Both the position numbers and the translations under genes were made by a program. A DNA stretch of 64,000 bases from Siphonodentalium dalli (taxonomy: Eukaryota > Mollusca > Scaphopoda > Gadilida > Siphonodentaliidae): positions 119,773,281 through 119,837,280 of the forward strand of contig CP136067.1 of the NCBI GenBank assembly GCA_032622095.1, given 5' to 3'. Of this stretch, positions 20,200-31,277 are shown one piece after another. A model generated the notes under the pieces. That model had not been told where the DNA came from, did not search any database, and saw only the letters and a program-made list of their open reading frames with translations. Position 1 is the first letter of the stretch. Each line of letters starts with the position of its first letter.

Positions 20200-21340
20200 T
20201 TAATAACGTAATGATAACCTATATATGAAAATGGTAAATTCCAGATATTCAAGGAGGTGAATATAAAATGGTTTCTCTCGCGATATGATTTCTTCAGAAG
20301 AATTGTCAATCAATGTCCTACAAAACAGTTGCTTCATACAAGCCAAGTTCCTGCATATATATATGCATGAGCCATGAGTACACTGAATCCAGTTCATGAC
20401 AGATCATGGAATGATGAAAATATTATATTTCATATAATATGTTGGGTTTTGTATACATAAATTAATCTTTATGGATCCATGGGTTTAATTTCTCCCAGAT
20501 AAATCATTCCAACATATGCAACAAGTGGCATACATATGTGCATAGATACAAATAAGCTTAGTAATTGCTCATTTCATGATATGTCAACAGATAAAATTAA
20601 TTGCTGTACATGCATGTATTGAATTTATATAATCAGAATCTACAGTATCATGGACTAATTAGAAAACGGATTGCAAAAAACGCGATATTCGTTCTTATGT
20701 GCATGGTGATGCACAGAGTTCCCTCTATATAATAGCACTGGTACGTAAATGAGCAATTACTAGGTTTAATTTAATCATATGTACTTGAGCCGTTTCAAAT
20801 TTTGCACATCTACATCAGATCACCCTCCAGAATAATGATGTTCGAAGAAGATGTAACCTGACCAAAGTTTAAAGCCACATAATGTTTGAATATTTTGTTC
20901 CCAACATTATCGAGAGCACAAAATCGCAAATTAAGCTGAAATAAAGACATTTCTGTTGTATGGTAAAGGGATATATAAGCTAACAAAAATATGTAGCAAT
21001 TTTCGATAACTTTATTCAGGAGACCAATAAAAAAATATTTTTTCTTTAGAGTGAGTAGATGGTCAAGATTCTTAAAATCAACAACTAATGACATGTCATT
21101 TTGTCTTTATTTAAATCGGCATACACTTTTTTTTCTATATGTTTCATTTTATTCTGGTTTCATATTTGTGAAATTGAATGTTGTTTCCAATTATAATACT
21201 TTTGAAGTTGCAAACATTATGTGGGACTTTAAATTTATTGGTATGTTGTATCTCATCGGATGTTAATTTTATAAGGACGCCCTAATGTGAGGGGAATCGT
21301 CCCTACGAATGGAGCCTCGATCCGTCCCTGTCAATTCCCA
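20200..21340. other. gene-free AT-rich stretch
   Basis: Nothing that I can support as a gene, RNA or bounded repeat. Confidence 0.4.
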
Positions 21341-21344
21341 AACA

Positions 21345-22013
21345 CAACGTTGGCCCAACGTCGTATTCTTAGTGGAATTCACCGTTGATTCGACGTCGTT
21401 TCAACGTCGGGTGCCCGACGGCGCACCAACGTCGGCTCGACGTCGAACCACCGTCGAGTCGACGACGGGATCCGACGTCAAGCCGACGCCGAGCCAGCGG
21501 CAACAGCCATAGTTGGTCCAACGTTGGATTCCAACGTTGATAGAAATGACGTTGGCCCAACGTCGTATTATTAGTGGAATTCACCGTTGGTTCGACGTCG
21601 TTTCAACGTCGGGTGCCCGACGGCGCACCACCGTCGGATCGACGTCGAACCACCGTCGAGTCGACGACGGGATCCGACGTCGAGCCGACGCCGAGCCAGC
21701 GGCAACAGCCATAGTTGGCCCAACGTTGGATTCCAACGTTGATAGAAATGACGTTTGCCCAATGTTGGCCCAACGTCGAATTATTAGTGGAATTCACCGT
21801 TGGTTCGACGTCATTTCAACGTCGGGTGCCCTACGGCGCACCAACGTCGGCTCGACGTCGAACCACCGTCGAGTTGACGACGGGATCCGACGTCGAGCCG
21901 ACGCCGAGCCAGCGGCAACAGCCATAGTTGGGCCAACGTTGGATTCCAACGTTGGCCCAACGATAGAAATGACGTTGGCCCAACGTTGGCCCAACGTGGG
22001 TGTGCTATCTGGG
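21345..22013. repeat. 202-213-bp tandem repeat, GACGTC/AACGTT-rich, right
   Basis: Three units marked by 'gtggaattcacc' at 21372, 21574 and 21787 (spacing 202 and 213 bp), each rich in CGACGTCG and CCAACGTTGG palindromes. The array ends at the inverted terminus CTATCTGGG (22013). Arginine-rich open frames in both strands are by-products of CGACG repeats. Confidence 0.85.
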
Positions 22014-22733
22014 ATATAGTACGCCCGCCAAGTTTAATCTAATCCGCAGTCCACAGGAAAAACAAGAGGGCTAGGTTACTGAGTTTACATATATTATGAA
22101 CTGTTGAATAGACAATTTACGCCTATATTTAAAAATGCATACCATATACATGCCTTTCGTCCTGTAAAAACATCTGGGTTCAACAGAGAAGTATGCTGAG
22201 ATGCTAGCCTATTTGGAGACAGATAACATACACTCAGAGAGCGAACAACAGGGTCTCACCAAACATTGAAATCGTAAACATGGAAATTATTCAAGAAATA
22301 AACTATATAAATCTCGTTTGTGACACGATTAAGACATCGTTTCGGCAATTGCTTACTTTTCCCCATAGATGGTTCATTATAGATAGCATTGTTTTCATGC
22401 CATAGATAGCATTGTTTTGTTTAATACTCACCGATTTTGTGCAGTAGCTTCGACGTGAAAATTAAAAAAATGACCGTTGTACTTAGTTCGCGTTACCGGA
22501 AGTCGAGTTCACGGATCTCCAGCGTGTTCATCTGAGGGAGGATAAATTATCTTTATTTATCAAAAACCGCATGGTCCGTTTTGGTGACACATTCCGGTTT
22601 GGTGATACCAGGTACACGGGGGTGAACCAGGTCCTGCCTATCCTGGATTCAAATATTATATATTGTTATATCGAAATATCACCGTTGAACTGACCAAGGA
22701 TATTGCTCTTTTATGAGTTCGGTGGATGGGCAT
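22014..22733. other. gene-free stretch
   Basis: Unique-looking sequence with no supported feature, ending at the left breakpoint of segment P. Confidence 0.4.
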
Positions 22734-23305
22734 AACCCAAAAACATATTTCACAAACATGATTCAAAAACAGTGGCACGCTAAATGGGAACCATGTTTGT
22801 TTTTTTTAGTCGAGTTTTTCGAGGTTTGTTGGCGGGCGGGTTCGAGAACAACCAAGAACAACCGAGAACAATTAAGTCTAAAATTATTAATTAAGTCATA
22901 ATAATGCTCAATTATAGTGTATATAACAATCTTAAGTGAATATTATACCATATTGACCTTTTAAATGACATATATGTATAGTTATTATGGGTATACCGAG
23001 AACATCAGAGCCGCAGTGCAAGTTCTCGGTTTGCCGCCGGTGCTCATGACACAAAGGCATGGGCCCTGCCTATATGTGTTAATTAACTAAGTACTAGCTG
23101 CATTATTGGTCTGTGGTTCACTGATTTGTGTAAAGAGCTGCTTCTTAAATCAGCAAGTGAATGTGGATCGAACATTTATTCATGATATGATGAGATATAT
23201 AGAACCATATTTGACGTTCGAAAGAAAAATAAAAACATCGGTCCATGTACAACATCTTTAAATTATCGACGGACTGAAATATTTTAGAACTGCCAGATCT
23301 AACAT

Positions 23306-25080
23306 CGCCCTTACCGAACAGAATGGCTTATTAAGCCATCCCTAAGCCCTCGCTTAGCCATCAGAGACCAATGATGGATAAGATAAACCATCACTATAGT
23401 TATATTAGCACTCATGAAGAATAAGGGGTGTGATGGCTTAGATAGCCATCCAATAAGGAATAATTTCTGGTGATGGCCAAGGTGATGGTTAGTGGATGGC
23501 TAACAACATGGAATTATATTCACTAGCCATCATTACTGGTGGTTAAGAATTTATTCGATAACCATCAGACTGGAGAATTTAAACATTCGAATGTTATTAG
23601 CCTTCATGATAGTCATATTAATGGTTAGGAAACCTGCTCCCCTGAGACAGTGCCACAGACCTGACATATGGCTGCCATATGTTGGTCCAACCAGATAGAG
23701 GCTGCATAGATGCATCCTGGGATATTGTAGTTTCAGCTACATTTGAATTGTAACTGCTAGTCTATATTCACTGCTCAAGTTTGTTGTTCCAGTATTTTTT
23801 ACACTTATGTTCTTAGCAGTCTTATAAACTTGTGATTTCTTTAGTTGAGATTCATTGGACTAGTACTGTAATGGCTTCAAGATATGTTGAGCCTGCTAAT
23901 TTTGAAAGTTGTGAAATAACTATCAGAAATCCGCATGTTTATCAATCATTCTGCCTGAGATTCTGAGAAAATATCCTGCTGCCACTAAGATATATACAAA
24001 TTAATCTTGAAATTGGTAAGTACAATCCTCAGCACTATATTTTGTAATTTATTGGGCATGATATGACACATTAAACATCTTGAAAAAAACATATTCATTT
24101 TTAACCATTCCGATGGGCGCTTCTTGAAATTTTTTGAAAATCCTGTACCAATGCAATTCTCTAGCTAGCCAGCACATTCTCTTATATATGCGAGGCTTGA
24201 TCCCTACAGATGGGAAACTCGCAAATATAAGAGAATTTAGCTGGAACCAGGTTCTTTAATGCTGCACCAGCATATATACATGTATTTCTCATATTGGAAC
24301 AGATTGGAAGGGTTAAAAGCTCTATCTTGACCAGACTATTTTCTTTTGAATTTTGACAAAAAGCTGCAGAAATCTTTGGCTGGCCCAGCCTAATGTGAAG
24401 ATGTTGCATGATTCCAGATACCATACAGTACGTGTGTCCATGCAAGGATACAATTGTAAATCGTTTCCACTGTATATATGATGAAAACTTGGCAAAAGTT
24501 AACAAAAATAATGGACATTGTTAAATATGCAGTTAAAAATTATTTTTATGATATAACATATTATTTTAAAGATAATTCATTCTCAAATAGATGATGCCAA
24601 AGAGTTATCCCCCCTGAAGCAAGTTATATAACATAGCAATACTAAGCCATCACTAAATGTCCAGGGCTAATAATCCGATGGCTTACTAGCCATCGGCCTA
24701 CTAGCCATCGGCCTACTAGCCATCGGCCTACTAGCCATCGGCTTACTAGCCATCGGCCTACTAGCCATCAGCTTACAAGCCATCAGTAGTGTACTAGCCA
24801 TCCGTGGCTTACTATCCATCGGCCTACTAGCCATCGGCCTACTAGCCATCCATCCATCGAGGGCTAAGCGATGGCTTAGCTCATTTAAATATTTCGGCCT
24901 ATAGGAGGGCTAAGCGATGGCTAATAAGCCATCATCTAGCCATCACCTAGCCTCGATGGCTAAATTTTGCATTAGCCATCCATATCCTCTGAAAACTACT
25001 AGCCATCAGTAAGCCATCATTCCTTCTCTTCCGAGTGCTAAAGAATGGCTAACAGATGGCTAATGATTTCGGTAAGGGCG
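23306..25080. mobile_element. nested 1.77-kb TIR element T1
   Basis: Perfect 13-bp inverted ends CGCCCTTACCGAA / TTCGGTAAGGGCG and a 5-bp target duplication AACAT (23301-23305 and 25081-25085). Both ends are followed by GATGGCT/AGCCATC motif arrays, including a 15-bp tandem 'tactagccatcggcc' at about 24680-24850. The superfamily is not clear: a 5-bp duplication recalls Transib, but the ends do not start CAC. Confidence 0.75.
23871..24013 (+). pseudogene. possible transposase-exon relic in T1
   Basis: An ATG at 23871 opens MASRYVEPANFESCE..., which hits a stop after about 31 codons. In another frame the same stretch continues LSIILPEILRKYPAA, and a strong donor (GTAAGTAC) follows at about 24014. 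This looks like an exon with one frameshift. I do not recognise the protein and the case is weak. Confidence 0.22.
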
Positions 25081-26239
25081 AACATCTTTCTTGACATAAT
25101 GTTTCTGTATTTTGTATTCGTATCCTCGGGTGCCTTTGTGCAATGCGTTCTCAAATAACTCGAAAACTAGAGGATCGACGCCACTCTAAGTACTATGTGG
25201 GCAATGTCTAGGCCCTGTGACTATAGGCAATAATTTATTTTAAAGCTGCCAGACCACGTCTGCCGGGCCAAAACCCAGATAAAAGCTGATGTGAGTATAA
25301 CTCCACGGATGTCCGGCTAACTCAGTTGTTTCTTCACGAGATTAAATCCATGGAATTATATACATTTCTCAAGGTTCAAATAATAACTCTGTCACAATAA
25401 TGTCTACGCCTTTCTATCTGTCTTAACCAACTCGTAGCTTAGTCATCATTTTAGGCTGTTGCTCTCTAAGTTAACATTAGGTGCTGGGAGTAATAAAGAT
25501 CAATATATTACATTCTATCTCTCTATATATATTTCATCTATCAAACTTCTCGTCACATTCAGTAACACAATCAGCAATATGCAACTATAGATGGTCCCAT
25601 CTATAAAAGCTCGTACATATTCATATGTAGGTATACACGTAGATGTAGGTATGTAGATATGTAGATATGTAGACTCTACAAACATAAATAAACAAGTCCT
25701 AATTTCTAGATTAAGGGAAGAGGTATACCTCCCAACATACAGACATAATACACCCTTACACAATCATACTACTAGTTATATAGAATAACATATACACACA
25801 TAAGGGATATATTAGTGCTCCTGCTCAGAGATTTTCTACAAATTACTACTTGAAGTTTTCACAAACACAAAGTATAGATGAATATGCAATAACTATAAAA
25901 ATGCCATTAAATGAGAATTAATTATAGTTTACCATATTATAAAGTGAACTATCCATAATTATAAAACGGACATATTCCAATTATGGAGAATCACAAGTGG
26001 ATCTCTATTGACGACAATAGGAAAAATTGGGTTAAAATATATAACATTGAAACAAACATAAAAGTACACATTGAACATACCTAAACGATGAGTTTTGAGT
26101 CTGGATGTCTCCTTGTACATGTATAATACTTTTGCAATCCATAACAGAACTTTAGCTCCATTATTTAAATGTTTATATTAGAGTTTTCTGAAACCAATGC
26201 ACCTTTCTTTCAACATGAAAACAAACTGACATTTCGCGG

Positions 26240-27095
26240 TTAAGGACTTTGCTAACCCAATTTTCCCCAAATTTGATGGAGTCAAAATAAAGGTTTATGT
26301 TCACTTTTGTTAGTAATCACAGTAACCAAACACATGAATGCAACATTTTAAGAGCATTATTAATGGTGGAATATGTTAGAAATACTAAATGTGAAACTTA
26401 TAGAGGTTTTTAAAATCTATTTTTTCGAACCCAAAATCAATAAACACAAAGTCCATATCAAAGAAAAAAATATGGCAATGTCTACTGAACACTGTGAAGA
26501 ATGATGAACAATAAAATAATATTCATATTTATCAAGCATTCTTTGATAAAATTACTAAGAACCAGTTGTTTACAAATAATTGAGTAAGTTACCTGACATC
26601 GCTTGTAGTGAGCTGGCAGTTAAATGTTAATATCTGTGGACAGTGGTTTGTTGTGAATCTCTTGACAAAAGAAATGTGTAATCCCCAATCTGGTGTACCC
26701 CATAGCCCAGAAACTAGGTCACCAATCATCCAGAGTCAGGATAAAGTACAGCACTGGCTGGTCATAAACAGACATAATCCCTGCAGGCTTGAGTGAACAT
26801 TATCTTGACCCAATCAAATTCAGTTCCCAAATAGCTTTGCTTAGCAATGAAATCTACAATTTGTAAACAACTGCTTCCAAGCCAAAAATCTTAATAAAAC
26901 TGAAGAAATGTGAGTATATCTTTATTGTTCATCATTCTTCACAGTGTTCAGTACACATACCCATATTTTTTTCTTAGATATGACCTTTGTGTTTGTTGAT
27001 TTTGGGTTCGAAAAAATAAATTTTAAAAACTTCTATAAATTTCACATTTTGAATTTCTAACATAATTTACCATTAAGTATATGCAAAGTCCTTAA
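26240..27095. mobile_element. 0.85-kb fold-back sequence nested in P
   Basis: Inverted arms: 'ttaaggactttgc' at 26240-26252 against 'gcaaagtccttaa' at 27083-27095, then extended arms 26370-26590 and 26850-27070 (including 'gtgaagaatgatgaacaata' against its reverse complement). The unpaired centre (about 26590-26850) holds an unremarkable 62-codon frame. Non-autonomous. Confidence 0.7.
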
Positions 27096-28181
27096 AACAA
27101 TCCATCCCAATAAAAGTATTGGGCTGACTTAGGTTTTTGCGCGAAACTAAATATTAAAGCAATACTATATGTTTATGAGGGATAGTGAAGTGCAGTTAAG
27201 ATTAATTACGGACTAATTTAGTGTTAAAGAGTTAGTAAGACATACACATGCAGATATTATTAAAATCCTACATTTGATGCATTATTTACCTTTACATGTA
27301 AATTTATCACCGCCACATGAGTTTTCTTTTTCATAAAATCTATTATGACAAATTAGCATGCTTATTTAGTAACGTATTCACACTCTTGTCAAACCGAGAA
27401 GACACTACAAACCGAGAACAAGCTTAGTTAATTAATCACTACTCTCAGCCGATGCGCTCCACGTTAAAACCATATTTCCGCGAGGAATAACGATTTAACA
27501 GTTGGTTAAGAATATATTTGTCGGTTAAATGCACAAAAGTAAACATTTTAATGAAAATATGGATGTCTGCTGTACATGTATATGTCTATAATGTTTAGGG
27601 GAGACCGGGGCATGTTGGAACGTTGGGTATATTGAAACACCCCATCTCTCTTTTTCAAAAATAAAACAGCATCTACAATTGCCACTTATTTGTGGAAAAC
27701 AATCTTGTATGCACAAATAACACAAAACATTCTGACTATTCTCGGAGTGAGAGACATGCACAAAAATCGTTATCGGTAAATTGCTTTGCGTAATTAAAAA
27801 ATGTTCGATCCAATTACACTTGCTGATTGAAGAAGAAACACCTCTTTGTACACAACTTAATGAAATTTGATCACCAATCAGACCCATCAGGAAGCTGATA
27901 CTTAGTTAATTAACACCTAGGCACGACTGATGCCTTTGTACTTCCGCCAACCGAGAACAAGGCGGCTGCGGTGTTTCAGGTTCTTGGTATATCGGTACCC
28001 ATAATATTAATAACTACATGTATGTCATCTAAAAGGTCAAAAATGGTACAAGATTCACTTCAGATTGAAATATACACTATACTTGAAAATTATTATGACT
28101 TAACTATTAATTTTAGACTTGTTCTCGGTTGTTCTCGGTTGTCCTCGGTTGTTCTCGGTAAATAGTATCTCCGTTCGAGAC

Positions 28182-28708
28182 CATTAGCGCGATAACTCAA
28201 ACAAACGCCAATCGATTTAATTTATATTTGGTATATGGGTCTCTTGCAACAATATCTAGCTCAATTTCGAAAAACAGGTTTGTCCAATCTTTCATTCGAG
28301 ATTTATGGAACTTAGTTATTCTATTTTTTGTTTTTCAGCTATTTAGATCGTTCGCGACCGTTAGCGCGATAACTCAAACAAACGCCAACCGATTTAATTT
28401 ATATTTGGCATATACATATATGGGCCTCTTGCAACAATATTAGCTGAGTTCGAAAACCAGGTTTGTCCAATCTTTTATATGATAGCTATGGTTTATATAG
28501 TGATTCTAATTTTTTTTTAGCTATTTATAGATCGTTCGCGACCGTTAGCGCGATAACTCAAACAAACGCCAACCGATTTAATTTATAGTTGGTATATAAA
28601 TATATGGGTCGCCTGCAACAATATCTAGCTCGAGTTGACAAACCAGGTTTGTCCAATCTCTTATACGAGAGATGAGCCTTGGTTATTCAATTTTTTTGTT
28701 AGCTATTT
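28182..28708 (+). repeat. tandem core repeat, about 180 bp x 3
   Basis: Units marked by 'agcgcgataactcaaacaaa' at 28186, 28363 and 28547. Each continues 'tttatatttggtatatgggt' and ends with an A/T-rich 'tttttagctatttagatcg'. The style is that of the tandem cores of Helentron/HINE elements. Confidence 0.8.
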
Positions 28709-28830
28709 AGATCGTTGCCTGAAGCGCAAAAGGGGCCTCCGCTGAATAAAGGATTTGTCTCAGATCAAAATGTGCATGAAGCGCACACAGGGGCTGCAGA
28801 CCCCTCCGGCACAGAATAAAGGCTCCCGAA

Positions 28831-31111
28831 AGGTAGACTGCTCTGGACATCACTAGTGAAGTTTCCACTATCGAAGTTCAAGACAGGGGTGCCTCTATAT
28901 GTGGGACCGGGGTGCGTGCATCCACCTGCTCATATATTATGGGTATCACAAAACTATTATGATATGGAACTCGTTCTTCCTGGCAACCCGCTGTAGAGGA
29001 GTCTTTCGGCCATTCGACGTTTGACAGTTAATAATAACTTATAGTTTTTAGGGACAACCCTTAAATTATATTTAGTTATATTAAATTTTGAGTTTGACTG
29101 CTTTTTATTATTTGGTTTTCCTTATTTTGCCTAGACATACCTTGGGCTACAATATATTGATGTACTTAACAATCCATGTCATAGTAACACTACCCTTGTT
29201 CTGGATACAGCAGTAATATATTTAATTTAACCCGTAAATGATGGGCAAGGGGGGTAACTAACTGTGATTATTTGTATGACATGATGGGACGAGAGGGGTT
29301 AACGAGCACCTTACTAAGGCGTCGCGCGCCAATTACGTCATACTGATGACTCACCAACGTCATTCCCACAAACAAACTTCTGCATTAGATGTATTGGGTT
29401 CCATTTTGTCTGAAAACACTCAGATCATTTTCCATTTTTGTGGGCATGGTGGCGGCCTAATTACCAATTTACGTGTTATGTATACATTGGACTTTGGAAA
29501 CAATTCGACCTTTCAGATCAACAGATTAAGGTAACTCAATTTATTTTACTTTATAGCTCGATTCATTATTATCGGTAATATTTATATCTATGCTCGACCT
29601 ATTTTGGTATTATATCGGATTAACGATAAATCCAATTCATATATAACAAGGGAATACAAAATAACAATTACCTACTCACATATATAATATGTATATACAC
29701 GTAACAAATAGGATAATACCGACGTGTTTTGGTGCACCATCGCGCGCGATCAATCGTTTGAAAATCTACGTGTGCTTGATTTCGAGGTTACATTTGGCCT
29801 GTTTTTAGCTGGGATGTAGCTTGGTAATTTTGAGCTGCACGGTTCTTTCTCTAGTGATCACATAAGGTCGGGAGCATAATGAACCGAAACCACAAATAAA
29901 CGTTCTGATTTAAGTTCGTTTAACTAGAGATGCTCTCCTTGATGACCCGGCTATATTTATTTATCGATTCCCAACATTTTAAGATACCATTTTCGGCATG
30001 ATCGTAGTAAACCTTTTCCAAATTATTAAATGTTATGTTTCCTCCATGTTATCAAGCCACGCCGACAATCAAACATTAGGCTAAATCACGAGGTTGTACA
30101 CATGTAATCTGTAACTTGAAATATAGGCCTACTGTGTGGTTCTGTATATAATACAATAAAAATATACAATATAAAAAGAACCCATTTATAAAGAGCATTA
30201 CACTATGTGTTATATATGTATATTTCCTTACAAAACTTTATGTCTTATATGTAGGTTTTTCCTCACTGTTTATATCCCACCTGGAACTGATATTTTTGTC
30301 TTCGGTTTTCCCAATAATGGCAATATAATATTGTATACAAACGGTTCTCAATTCTTTAAGTGCCATATATGCATATTTCAAAAAGATGGAAACAACGGTA
30401 CCTCCGAGGCTCATTAAAACAATAAAACCTTGCCAGGATAGTGTGCGGATTTCAACAATGCTATGTGTTGTTTACTCTCCGAAAATTACCACATTACCAA
30501 ACACATTCATTCAAATGGCGGTTGTTTGGCGGTTAGTATATACATATTATCGGCCGCCCCAACTCCCGTGCGACATACATATATTTACATATCAAAATCA
30601 ATATGTAATCATAGAATATACCCCAAATGTCTAGCGGAGCGTGCGCATTATGGTTTTGATCTGTCCATCCGTCTGTCCATCCATCATTCGGTCTTGGTTT
30701 ATGTGTGGTGGCTTAAGTTAAGTATCAACTGGAAAAACTATAATCTAGTGTTTGGGTTTTCTAACACAGAGTGCAGGCCGGGGCCGCATGTTCGGTGACC
30801 GCCGGCCACCCCCCAACCCCAACCCCATTTGTGTTGGGATTTCCTTCTATGTACGGCATTGATAAGTCCCAACTGATTTTACTGGGATTACTGGCCGGGG
30901 TGCAGGTTGGGTTCGAGCTTGGAGTCCTACCCGAGGGTTTTACATGTCACATCGCGATATTACTTCTGAGTCAATATATGACGCCCATATAAAAAGCGTT
31001 AATTTATTAGTTTTTACACGGGAATATGGAAAGATCGGTTAATCCAAGGAAGTCTAGACGTATATTCTATACCTGTGTTACTCTTATCTTGACATTTTGT
31101 AAACTGCCGCA
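28831..31111 (+). repeat. macrosatellite unit Q1
   Basis: First of four 2.28-2.38-kb tandem units (start 'aggtagactgctctggacat'). It joins P at 'gaaagg|tagac'. It contains a conserved 62-codon frame (29346-29534), a conserved downstream frame after a possible acceptor (about 30255) and part of a conserved 83-codon frame. Confidence 0.93.
29346..29534 (+). CDS. conserved 62-codon frame in Q1, possibly an exon
   Basis: I do not recognise the product. ATG at 29346, beginning MTHQRHSHKQ and ending FQINRLR. The last codons overlap a plausible donor (TTAAG|GTAACT), so it may be a first exon. TTACGTCA (29333-29340) and TGACTCA (29347-29353) precede or overlap the start, in a CpG-rich patch, resembling CRE and AP-1 sites. 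The same frame is intact in all four Q units with one amino-acid change in Q2. Because the units are nearly identical overall, this does not prove selection. A later frame (FFLTVYIPPGTDIFVFGFP, about 30256) follows an AG and could be a second exon. Confidence 0.3.
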   Translation: MTHQRHSHKQTSALDVLGSILSENTQIIFHFCGHGGGLITNLRVMYTLDFGNNSTFQINRLR

Positions 31112-31277
31112 AGGTAGACTGCTCTGGACATCACTAGTGATGTTTCCACTATCGAAGTTCAAGACAGGGGTGCCTCTATATGTGGGACCGGGGTGCGTGC
31201 ATCCACCTGCTCATATATTATGGGTATCACAAAACTATTATGATATGGAACTCGTTCTTCCTGGCAACCCGCTGTAG
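31026..31277 (+). CDS. conserved 83-codon frame across the Q1/Q2 junction
   Basis: Begins MERSVNPRKS and ends LVLPGNPL. Basic N terminus, no recognisable domain. The same frame is intact at 33396-33647 and 38381-38632. In the last copy (40760) it runs into P' and becomes a chimera. It needs two adjacent Q units to be complete, so it exists only because of the tandem arrangement. Probably non-coding. Confidence 0.2.
   Translation: MERSVNPRKSRRIFYTCVTLILTFCKLPQGRLLWTSLVMFPLSKFKTGVPLYVGPGCVHPPAHILWVSQNYYDMELVLPGNPL

Larger units (their letters stand above)
14735..22013. mobile_element. 7.3-kb region bounded by 34-bp inverted termini
   Basis: Left end CCCAGATAGCACACGTACGT and right end (reverse complement) CCCAGATAGCACACCCACGT, both continuing into TGGGCCAACGTTGG: about 32 of 34 positions match. 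Each end is followed internally by arrays of ACGTTGG-type palindromes, like the subterminal repeats of DNA transposons. I see no target-site duplication (left flank catgtgaa, right flank atatagta) and no transposase, so this could equally be two separate elements that happen to face each other. Confidence 0.4.
22848..28172. mobile_element. Mutator-like element in P, left end damaged
   Basis: Inverted ends of about 250 bp: 'ccgagaacaaccgagaacaa' text on the left (22848-23096) against its reverse complement on the right (27897-28172), including GTGTTAATTAACTAAGTA at both inner edges. The right side is followed by GTTCGAGAC (28173-28181), a 9-bp target duplication as in Mutator-like elements. 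The left outer 22 bases present in P' are deleted here, between two CGAGA microhomologies (left flank gttcgaga at 22840-22847). No intact transposase is visible. Confidence 0.6.
22734..28830 (+). repeat. segmental duplication, copy P
   Basis: About 6.1 kb that recurs in the same orientation at 40967-47120 with high identity. Left breakpoint shares 'aaccc' with P'; right breakpoint ends 'ggctcccgaaagg', after which P continues into Q while P' continues into the intron before the TRIM-like exon. It contains a Mutator-like element (22848-28172), nested elements, and about 650 bp of tandem-core repeats. Open frames conserved between P and P' (such as 27525-27887, minus strand) are conserved only because the DNA is duplicated. 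Confidence 0.93.

Noticed and set aside
21309-22019. 168-codon arginine-rich frame over the GACGTC array
   Set aside because: It is a by-product of CGACG tandem repeats; antisense frames are just as open.
24182-24505. 107-codon minus-strand frame conserved in P'
   Set aside because: It overlaps the ATTCTCTTATAT hairpin and lies inside non-autonomous T1; no motif.
27525-27887. 120-codon minus-strand frame conserved in P and P' (45758-46120)
   Set aside because: Conservation is explained by the segmental duplication; no domain, and differences are not biased to synonymous positions as far as I can see.
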